From the NCBI GenBank assembly GCA_015680685.1, contig MNCI01001967.1:258736-322735 (forward strand): 64,000 nt of DNA. Direction: 5' to 3'. The position numbers and the translations under genes are program-made. This document shows, piece by piece, positions 56,546-64,000 of this stretch (within the stretch, counting starts at the first letter, position 1; every line of letters starts with the position of its first letter). The notes under the pieces were generated by a model, which had not been told where the DNA came from, ran no database searches, and saw nothing but the letters and a program-made list of their open reading frames with translations. Source of the DNA: Gnetum montanum. Lineage: Eukaryota; Streptophyta; Gnetopsida; Gnetales; Gnetaceae.

Positions 56546-56974
56546 ATTATTTGTAATATGTTGATTTTTTTCTTTCAAATTGACCCTATTTGCTTATGAC
56601 ATTACATCAATTATATTTTCAACTTTCCTAAAATATATATTAAGGCTTTTTAATTGTCCATCAAATCCTTTATGATTTCCTAGATATAATAAAAATGTCT
56701 AGTTTCCAATTTCCATAATGATGATTTTAAAAGTCATAGTATCTACATTTCTATGAATAAGTAAATCTAAAGGGTTATGACTGTAATAAAGTTTCAGTTT
56801 CAATTTAAAAAACATATGATTCAAGCAAAGTTTGACCTTACAACATATTGATTAGCAAGGTGATGATGATGAAGTGCCTTCCAATAAGATGGATAAGTTA
56901 AAATTTGAACATAAAAATGATATGTCTAAAATTTCTTTCAAGTTTGTAACCCATGAACTAAACAATACAATATT

Positions 56975-57290
56975 TAAGATCATCATCATCATCCTAGCCT
57001 TATCTTAACAAAATAGCATTGCTACATGAGTTATATTTCCCTATTTGCTTTTATGAGTACTTAGGTCCTTATTTGTTTGTAAATTCTTAAGATCATATTT
57101 CATCATGTTTTCCCATGTCTTTTGTGTCTCCTTTTTGATGGCTTTGTTGAAATAGTGATGCGTCAATCTTTTTTTGATAAATTAACTATGTGATCTTTTC
57201 AGCAAATAATCAAACTATTTAAGATGTTATTCATGTAGCCTATCTAAAGTATAAGTCACTCCAAGTCTTTATCTAATATTTGTATTGGTC
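56975..57290 (-). mobile_element. RTE-type LINE 3' end, antisense, interrupted by a copia element
   Basis: CATCATCATCATCCTAGCCT at 56979 is the reverse complement of the RTE tail. The rest matches the RTE 3' region up to AAGTCACTCCAAGTC. The sequence continues after the copia insertion at 63372 (TAACATTCAACATCCATC). Confidence 0.78.
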
Positions 57291-57295
57291 AATTT
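57291..57295. repeat. Target-site duplication AATTT (copia element), 5' copy
   Basis: AATTT precedes TGTTGGAAAAATG. The same five bases follow the 3' LTR at 63372-63376, and the RTE sequence reads through this point. Confidence 0.85.
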
Positions 57296-57961
57296 TGTTG
57301 GAAAAATGAAGACAAATACATTAGTATTATTTGTTGTATTTCCTTTTATGTTTTTAAAAGGATGTTGCATTTTAAATAATGATATGAAAAAAGGGGGCAT
57401 GGGAGGTTGTAAAGTGATGTTTATGTGGGGATGTGTTTTATCCCACATGTGTTAGAATTGGGATTTGGTCCTAGTGTTTCCTTATAAATAGAAGGCTTGG
57501 AGTAGCTTTTAAGTAGGTGTTTTTGATGTGGAAGCATTGTATTGAGGTTTTACCTTGGAGACAAGAGTCTAAGATCTAAGATCTGTCGGACTAACAAATT
57601 GGATGCTTGGGAAAGCTATAAGGATGACTTTTGTCCTTAAGATTTGAGCAAAATAAAAGGTAGATTAGCATTTTTGTGGAGGTAGGCTAAAAAGGGCTCG
57701 AACCACGTAAATATTTGTGTTCTTGTGCTATTTTCTTTCATTGTTTTCATTTTGCTTTTACAACAAACATTTTTTGGAGTTTACAATGGTTTTTTCAATA
57801 ATTTATAACGTCTATTTAATCTGCTACAACACAACATTTTCTACCTTTAACGTTTTATTTAGATCTATAGCATTGTAATAATTTCTCCAGAGTTTCTCTA
57901 GTGTATTTTTAGATTTGACGTGCTAATTGTTTTATTGAAACTATCGCTTTTGATTATAACA
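57296..57961 (+). repeat. 5' LTR of the copia element (666 bp)
   Basis: TGTTGG...ATAACA ends, fixed by the target duplication. The part from TGTAAAGTGATG at 57408 pairs with 62817-63371. A TATA-like TTATAAATAG lies at about 57482-57491. Confidence 0.85.
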
Positions 57962-57963
57962 AC

Positions 57964-57975
57964 TGGTATCAGAGC
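57964..57975 (+). other. Primer-binding site (initiator tRNA-Met)
   Basis: TGGTATCAGAGC, an exact match to the complement of the tRNA-iMet 3' end, two bases after the LTR. Confidence 0.92.
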
Positions 57976-57988
57976 TAGATCTAAAGAG

Positions 57989-58790
57989 ATGGAGAGGTTG
58001 CAAACAATGGGAAGATTGGTAGGAAAGAACTAAAATGTCTAGAGCATTTTGATAAAGGTGGTTTTGGCACAAAAGAAGTGCTAGAAGGCCCTAGAACCCT
58101 CTTAACCAGTGGGAATGTCGAATGCTGATTGGAGACAAATTAAGACAAAGACATTATCTTTCATTCATTCAACCCTAAGCAATGGGATTTTGACATTAAT
58201 TAAACCTGATATGGATCCACATGATCTGTGGAAAACATTGAAGAATAGGTTTGATAAAGTATCAGGTTTGAATACCTTTCATATTTATTAGAAAGTTTTT
58301 AGATGCAAGAAGAGATCTGATGTATCTTTCCAAGATCATTTGGATGAGTTGAGGGGAAATTTGAATAAGTTGGAAGAATATAAAATTGTTATTCCAGATT
58401 TAGTTAAATCTATGCTCTATTAAATTCCTTACCTGATTCCTAGTTTGCAATTGTGACATTTATTACTACTTATATGAGTTTTTCATCTAGGACATTTGAA
58501 CAAGTCATGTTTACCCTTTAGGATTCAAAAGGAAGAGTAGATGAGTCTTTTGGATCTAGAAATGTTCATGTAGTAAAGGAAAGAGGGAGAAGTAGGAGAC
58601 ATTTCCCAAGTAGAGGGAGAAGTAGCAACAAAGGTGTATCACATGGAAAAACTCAAACTCAAGAGTGTTGGTTCTATAAGAAGAAAGGTCATTTGAAGAA
58701 GGATTGCTTTGCATAGAAAGCATAGAAAGATAAAGAAAAGGAGAAGAAGTCGAAAAAAGGAACATCATAGGTAAATGCAGTTGATGAAAA
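57989..58790 (+). pseudogene. Copia gag
   Basis: ATG at 57989. The UBN2-type core includes DPHDLWKTLKNRFDKVSG (about 58210-58265), then FQDHLDELRGNLNKLEEYK. A zinc knuckle reads CWFYKKKGHLKKDC (about 58667-58708): C-x2-C-x4-H-x4-C with the second Cys changed to Tyr. Several TAG/TGA stops. Confidence 0.82.
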
Positions 58791-58839
58791 CGTTAGTTTC
58801 ATGGTTCAAGAACTATGTACAATGATGGTAGATGGATGT

Positions 58840-59120
58840 AACAGTGACATCTAGTTGATTGACTCAAGTGCCTCCTTTTATATTTGTCCAAGTCTTGTTT
58901 TACATCTTATCATGAAGTTAAATCTAGTCTTGTATATGTTGCTAATGGAAAAACTTTAAAATTTCTTGGAATTGGAAGTATAAGTTTGCAACAAGCAGGG
59001 ACGCTAAAGGTGATAATAGATAACATTAGACATGTTCCTAAAGTCACAAAGAAGCTGATTTCAGTTTCACAGCTAGATGATTCAAGTTTGAATTTTAGTA
59101 GTGGAGGTGGACATTAGAGG
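58840..59120 (+). pseudogene. Copia aspartic protease
   Basis: LIDSSASFYICP (about 58854-58889): the DSG catalytic triad reads DSS. It is followed after a frameshift by KSSLVYVANGKTLKFLGIGS (from about 58917), the usual second part of copia proteases. Confidence 0.75.
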
Positions 59121-59189
59121 ATTTCCAAGGGAATCATGACCATTCTGAAAGGAAAGAAAGAGGGCAGCTTATATACGTTGATGGTAAAT

Positions 59190-59810
59190 TCATGCACTCT
59201 GTTATAGTAGTTTTTGATGTAGAAAGTTCTGAAGTGTGGCATAAATGTCTTGGACACATTGGCTGGTCAGGCTTAAAGGTACTTCAAAATCAATCTCTCA
59301 TTCCTATATTTTCTTTTGCCCAAACTGATTGTAAAGACTGTTTAGTTGGAAAATTTAGGAGAGTAAACTTCCATAGGGATCTAGACAGCAGAAAGAAAAA
59401 TAAGTTAGAATTGGTCTATTCTGATGTTTGTGGTCCTGTGACTCTCATTTCTCTTGGTGGATTTGTTTATTTTGTAACTTTCATAGATCATTATACAAGA
59501 AAGGTTTGGGTTTATATGCTGAAATCAAAAGATGAAGTGTTTTTAGTTTTCAAAACATTTTTTGCAAGAGTAGAAAATGAAACAGGTTTAAAAATAAAAT
59601 GTTTGCAAATTAATAACTGTGGGGAGTACACTTCTAAAGCATTTGCTAATTTTTGCAATAACAAAGGAATTAGGCACATTTGTACCCCTGCTGGTACACC
59701 ACAGGAAAATGGAGTTGTTGAAAGATGCAACAGAACATTGTTGAATTGTGCTAGAACAATGGTTTCAGGTGTTGGCCTACCCATAGATGTTTTGGGGAGA
59801 GACAGTTAAA
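59190..59810 (+). pseudogene. Copia integrase, first copy
   Basis: The pre-integrase H-H-C-C finger is intact (WHKCLGHIGWSGL... CKDCLVGK, about 59235-59350). Core: first Asp in YSDVCGP (about 59419). The second catalytic Asp is Asn: LQINNCGEY (59609-59632) where TDNGGEY is expected. Glu is kept in ENGVVERCNRT (about 59705). The frame ends at a stop near 59807. Confidence 0.85.
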
Positions 59811-61930
59811 ACTACAACATATTTGGTGAATAGGTCTCCACATTTTTCAATTGATGCTATTCCAAAAGCTGTTTGGAGAGGTAAAGACATTTCATACAAT
59901 CATTTGAGAATTTTTGGTGTGAGGCATTTATGCATATTCCAAAGGAGAATTAAACTAAGTTACAGGATAGGCCTAAACGTTGCATATTTGTTGGATATGG
60001 AGAAGATGATTTAGGATTCAAACTTTAGCATTCTGAATTGAAACGTGTAGTGAGATCAAGAGATCTTAAATTCAAAGAAAACATGATGTTTAGTGAGTTG
60101 CAAATGAAAGACAAGAACAAAAATGGCTCAGACAACATGAGACCTCTTTTTAGGGTGACTGAAGAAGTTGAAAATGATGAAATTCATAGATTTTCCAAAT
60201 CTAGAAACGTTGGACAACATGCTGAAATTTCATGGTAGCAAGCTAAGAACTCAAGATAGCAAGGAGAAAATGAAGGACAACAAGGAAATGAGGAAGAAGA
60301 TGATGAACAACAAGCTATAGATGTGTCTCATTGGATTAGAAGGTCAATAAGAGCTACCAGACCTCTTGACAGGTACTCTCCCTTGCTGAATTATGTACTT
60401 TACAATGATAGTGGTGAACTGAAAACAATGGAGAAAGCCATGATGTGTACTGATGCTACAAAGTGAAAGGTAGCTATGAATGATGAATGGGAATCACTCC
60501 AGCAAAATAAAACATTGGAGCTAGTTTAGTTGCCAAAAGGGAGAAAACCCTTAGTGCAGGTGGCTATATAGAATTAAAATAGAGGCCAATGGGGAAAAAC
60601 GTCTCAAGGCCAAGTTGGTGGTGAAAGGCAATGCATAGAAACCAGGCATAGACTTTCAAGAAATTTTTTTTTTTGGTGGTAAAGCACTCTTCTATACATT
60701 TAGTGCTATCTTTGGTGGCCTACATGGACTTAGAATTGGAACAACTTGACATAAAAACAAGTTTGAAAATAAAATTTTTGCAAACTGATAACGGTGGGGA
60801 GTACACTTCTAAAGCCTTTGCTAATTTCTGCAACAACAAAGGAATTAGGCATATTCGTACCCCTCCTGGTATGCCATAGGAAAATGGAGTTGCTGAAAGA
60901 TGCAACAGAACATTGTTGGATCATGCTAGAATAATGGTTTCAGGTGCTAGCCTACCTAAGATGTTTTGGGGAGAGGTAGTTAAAACTACAACATATTTGG
61001 TGAACGTGTCTCCACATTTTTCAATTGATGCTATTCCAGAAGCTGTTTGGAGAGGTAAAGACATTTCATACAGTCAATTGAGAATTTTTTATGCGAGGCA
61101 TTTATGCATATTCCAAAGGAGAATAGAAATAAGTTGTAGGACAGCGCTAAATGTTGCATATTTGTTGGATATGGAGAAGATGATTTAGGATTTAGACTTC
61201 ATCTTGAATTGAAACATGTAGAGAGATTAAGGGATGTTAAATTAAGAGAAAACGTGATGTTTAGTGAGCTGAAAATGAAAGACAAGAACAACAATGGCTC
61301 AGAAAACATGAGAACTCCTTTTAGGGTGACTGAAGAAGTTGAAAATGATGAAATTCATAGATTTTCCAAATCTAGAAATGTTGAACAACATGCTGAAATT
61401 TCATGGTAGCAAGCTGAGAACTCAAGATAGCAAGGAGAAAATGGAGGACAACAAGGAAATGAGGAAGAAGATGATGAACACCAAGTTGCAGATGTGTCTC
61501 ATTGGGTTAGAAGGTCAATAAGAGCTATCACACCTCCTGACAGGTACTCTCCCTCACTGAATTATGTACTTTACAGTGATAGTGGTGAACTGAAAACAAT
61601 GGAGAAAGCCATGTCGTGTACTAATGCTACAAAGTGAAAGACAGTTATGAATGATGAATGGGAATCACTCCAATAGAACAAAATGTGGGAGCTAATTTAG
61701 TTGCCAAAAGGAAGAAAACCCTTAGAGTGCAGGTGGCTATATAGAATTAAAATAGAGGCCAATGGGGAAAAACATTTCAAGGCTAGGTTGGTGGTGAAAG
61801 GCTATGCACAAAAACCAGGCATAGACTTTCAAGAAATTTTTTCTCTCATGGTAAAACACTCTTCTATACATTTAGTGCTATCTTTGGTGGCCTGCATGGA
61901 CTTAGAATTGGAATAGCTTGACATAAAAAC
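59585..61930. repeat. 1175-bp tandem duplication inside the copia pol
   Basis: Unit 1 is 59585-60759, unit 2 is 60760-61930. The second unit restarts at GTTTGAAAATAAAATTTTTG, in the middle of RT, right after CTTGACATAAAAACA. The two breakpoints share A-rich microhomology (AAAACA / GAAACA). Both units share the same broken reading frames, e.g. TGGTAGCAAGCT at about 60235 and 61404. Confidence 0.9.
60760..61190 (+). pseudogene. Copia integrase core, second copy
   Basis: This duplicated piece keeps the catalytic LQTDNGGEYTSKAFANF (about 60778-60828), so the D-to-N change in copy 1 happened after, or is absent from, this unit. A TAG lies before ENGVAERC at about 60878. It lacks the finger and the first Asp. 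Confidence 0.82.
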
Positions 61931-62752
61931 GACATTCCTCCATGGAGATTTGGAGGAAATATACATGAAACAACTAGAAGGGTATGAAAAATAAAAAGGT
62001 TTAGGTTTGGTTTGCAGACTGAAAAAGAGCTTATATGGTTTGAAACAAGCCCCTAGGCAGTGGTATAAAAGGTTTGATACCTTCATGAAGAAGCTGAATT
62101 ATTAGAGAAACAATCTGGACCACTGTGTGTATATTTCTGGAGATGTTTTGGGTAAGTTTACAGTGTTGTTGTTATATGTTGATGATATGTTAATTGCTAG
62201 AAATGACATGACATAAATAAAACATCTAAAATTGGAAATGGGCAAAGAATTTGCTATGAAGGATTTGGGACAAGCAAAGAAAATTCTTGGAATGAATATT
62301 TACAGGGATAGAAAAAGGAAGAAGTTGTGGCTGAGTCAAGAAGATTATATTGGAAAGGTTCTAAAATGTTTCAACATGGAAGATGCAAAACCTGTAAGTA
62401 CACATTTTTCAGCACAATTTAATTTATCAAAGGAGGATTGTCCAAAGTCAAAAGAGGACTTTGAAAAGGTGAAAAACTTCCCATATGCTTCTGTTGTTGG
62501 GTCATTGATGTATGCCATGGTTTGTACATGTCTTGATATTACTCATGTCGTTGGAGTAGTTAGTAGATTTATGACCAACTATGGTTGGAATCACTGGTTA
62601 GCTGTTAAATGGATTCTAAAATATTTAAAAGGCACAAAAACACATTGCTTGTGTTTTGAAGATGCTAATCTACACATTGAAGGTTTCATAGATGCAAATT
62701 TTGCTGCTAATCATGATACAAGACGTTCCACTAAAGGGTACACATATTTTTG
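61640..62752 (+). pseudogene. Copia reverse transcriptase
   Basis: CRWLYRIKIEANGEKHFKAR and GYAQKPGIDFQEIFSLMVKH (about 61725-61855), then the FLHGDLEEIYMKQ block (about 61934), SLYGLKQAPRQWYKRF (about 62027-62075) and the catalytic LLLYVDDMLIARND (about 62167-62208, intact YVDD). The connection region follows: KDLGQAKKILGMNIYRDRKR (about 62260-62318), YASVVGSLMYAM (about 62484) and TRRSTKGYTYF to the stop at 62752. In-frame stops remain (e.g. 62103, 62215). Confidence 0.88.
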
Positions 62753-62816
62753 ATGTTGCTAATGCTTTAACAAAACTAGTGATAGTTGATAAACACATTT
62801 TCTATAGGAAGAAGCT
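62753..62816 (+). pseudogene. Copia RNase H C-terminal scrap
   Basis: VANALTKLVIVDKHIFYRKK corresponds to the AD-LTK-...KH end of copia pol. The catalytic middle of RNase H between GYTYF and this piece is absent. The junction runs straight into the truncated LTR. Confidence 0.7.
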
Positions 62817-63371
62817 TGTAAAGTGATGTTTATGTGGGGATGTGTTTTATCCCACATGTGTTAGAGTTGGGATTTGGTCCTAATGTTTCCTTATAAATAG
62901 AAGGCTTGGGGTAGCCATTAAGTAGGTGTTTTTGATGCAAAAGCATTGTATTGAGGTTTTACCTTAGAGACGAAAGTTTGAGATCTAAGATCTATTGGAG
63001 TAACAGATTGGGTGCTTGGGAAAGCAATAAGGATAGCTTGTGTCCTTAAGATTTGAGCAGAATAGAAGGTAAATTAGCATTGTTGTGGAGGTAGGGTAAA
63101 AAGGGCCCGAACCACGTAAATCTTTGTGTTCTTGTGTTATTTTCTTTTGCTATTTTCATTCTGCTTTTACAACAAACGTTTTCTAGAGTTTACAACGGTT
63201 TTTTTCAATGATTTACAGTGTCTATTTGATTTGCTACAATGTGATATTTTTTTCCTTTAATGTTTTATTCAAATCTACAATGTTCTAATCATTTCTCTAG
63301 AGTTTCTTTAGTGTATTTTTAGATTTGATCTGCTGATTATTTTGTTGAAACTATCGCTTTCGATTATAACA
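62817..63371 (+). repeat. 3' LTR of the copia element, 5'-truncated (555 bp)
   Basis: It pairs with 57408-57961 from TGTAAAGTGATGTTTATG to GATTATAACA. The first 112 bp found in the 5' LTR and the polypurine tract are missing. Confidence 0.88.
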
Positions 63372-63445
63372 AATTTCTCTCTTCTTGTAACATTCAACAT
63401 CCATCTACTAATTCATATTTATGTGATATTAATTTATTGTTTATG
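63372..63445 (-). mobile_element. RTE fragment resumed after the copia element
   Basis: Begins with the AATTT duplication and continues TAACATTCAACATCCATC, the reverse complement of the RTE text ATGGATGTTGAATG at 28972. Confidence 0.65.
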
Positions 63446-63690
63446 CCTCTCCTGTGCAACCCAACATCCAACACCATATAAAATACTAGGTCTAATCAAT
63501 GTCACTATAGACTTTAGGATACCTCTTAAAATCAAGAAATTAATAGAAGCATTACAAAAGCAACAATTATGGAGTCATAACAAGATCATGTTGATTGCAA
63601 GACATTGAAGACATGGTTTTGCAAGAAACTAGTTATGTACATGATATACCATATAAGGTTGATCAAAATGTGTAGTATTCATCTAATTAA
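63446..63690. other. Unassigned flank
   Basis: AT-rich; an open frame crossing 63342-63608 starts inside the LTR and has no recognisable domain. Confidence 0.4.
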
Positions 63691-63890
63691 TGTTAACAAG
63701 GCATTGCTAATTTAGAGTATGCAAGTTGAAGTTCATAAGTCACAAGTTTAATTCCAGGTAGTAATACTATTGATTTGGATGTTCCAAGTTATGGGTTTGA
63801 TTTTGGTGGGCATTGCTAAGTTATAAAGTTCTAATTTATCTATATGTCTAGGGGGTAAATACTCTTAAAAACATTTTGGGTTCCAACACA
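63691..63890 (+). repeat. SINE-like copy with two B boxes
   Basis: TTTAATTCCAGG near 63747 and GGGTTTGATTTTGG near 63793 are both B-box-like. The body TTATAAAGTTCTAATTTATC, ATATGTCTAGGG and the GGGTTCCAACAC end match the copy at 36833 in opposite orientation. The head may be dimeric. Confidence 0.5.
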
Positions 63891-64000
63891 AGTTTAATTC
63901 CAAACATTATGATAAAACACATGCTAATGTGGGGTCATAGTAAAAAATATGTTTGGGCTATGCAATCAGGTAGTTAGTCAGCCATAGAAAATTATGATCA

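Larger units (their letters stand above)
52570..56960 (+). mobile_element. Decayed LINE with L1-ORF1p-like ORF1 and pol
   Basis: Order: ORF1-like (52820-53290), endonuclease remnant (53440-54250, with an internal tandem duplication), reverse transcriptase (54950-55940), zinc-finger end (about 56440-56540). All frames are broken. The 5' end is not defined, and the 3' end is taken where an antisense RTE fragment begins. The RT carries a DFSEAYDSI motif and GVKQG, a subtype different from the other L1 fragments in this window. Confidence 0.75.
57296..63371 (+). mobile_element. Ty1/copia element with internal duplication, nested in an RTE
   Basis: 5' LTR 57296-57961, PBS 57964-57975, gag, protease, integrase, RT, RNase H remnant, 3' LTR remnant 62817-63371. 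Integrase precedes RT, the copia order. Three large lesions: a 1175-bp tandem duplication spanning the integrase core to RT N-terminus, loss of most of RNase H near 62752, and loss of the polypurine tract plus the first 112 bp of the 3' LTR. It has a perfect AATTT target duplication. Confidence 0.92.

Noticed and set aside
57408-57961. Copia 5' LTR beginning at TGTAAAG (554 bp)
   Set aside because: It gives no target duplication; the interrupted RTE and the AATTT pair place the true start at 57296.
1-64000. CRISPR arrays, tRNA or rRNA genes, bacterial operons
   Set aside because: No regular spacer-repeat array, no tRNA cloverleaf beyond SINE-like boxes, and intron/TE structure is plainly plant nuclear.

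Overview
This is nuclear DNA from a land plant, most likely a seed plant with a large, repeat-rich genome. I cannot name the species. It is AT-rich, and almost every coding trace is a decayed retrotransposon: Athila-like Ty3/gypsy elements with a tRNA-Asp-type primer site, Ty1/copia elements with TGGTATCAGAGC primer sites, RTE-type LINEs ending in GAT repeats, L1-type LINE fragments and tRNA-headed SINE-like pieces. Runs of N mark assembly gaps. There are no bacterial features, no tRNA or rRNA genes and no CRISPR.

Layout. 1-2702 is the 3' end of an Athila-like element (A) with its 3' LTR. 2703-6031 holds a 244-bp tandem duplication, SINE-like pieces and two LINE fragments. 6032-28911 is a complete but dead outer Athila-like element (B) flanked by a perfect 5-bp target duplication (GTAGT). 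B carries a second complete Athila-like element (C, 8238-18012) inside its gag. C is the same family as A and is flanked by AAAAG/GAAAG. B also has an extra decayed ORF of about 2.8 kb after pol (25058-27819), preceded by a promoter-like block that resembles its own LTR promoter. B itself sits in an RTE LINE whose 3' end resumes at 28912.

29642-51564 is the one part I read as a host gene. Seven short + strand exons, joined at canonical GT/AG sites, keep one reading frame and give a 183-residue protein that I do not recognise. The last three exons are strong; the first four are progressively less certain. Its second intron (about 14.5 kb) holds RTE, L1 and SINE fragments and a 3.3-kb antisense copia deletion derivative (39522-42869) with LTRs, primer site and polypurine tract.

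52570-56960 is a decayed LINE with an L1-ORF1p-like protein, endonuclease, reverse transcriptase and zinc-finger end. 57296-63371 is a copia element with a perfect AATTT target duplication. It is inserted in an antisense RTE fragment, has an internal 1175-bp tandem duplication of its integrase/RT region, and has lost most of RNase H, the polypurine tract and the start of its 3' LTR. The window ends in a SINE-like copy.

No element here looks able to move. Most stop codons in their frames fit C-to-T or G-to-A decay, as expected for methylated transposons. The main leads are the gene spread across TE-filled introns, the extra ORF with its own promoter-like block in element B, and the GATATCG palindrome clusters shared by all the LTRs.
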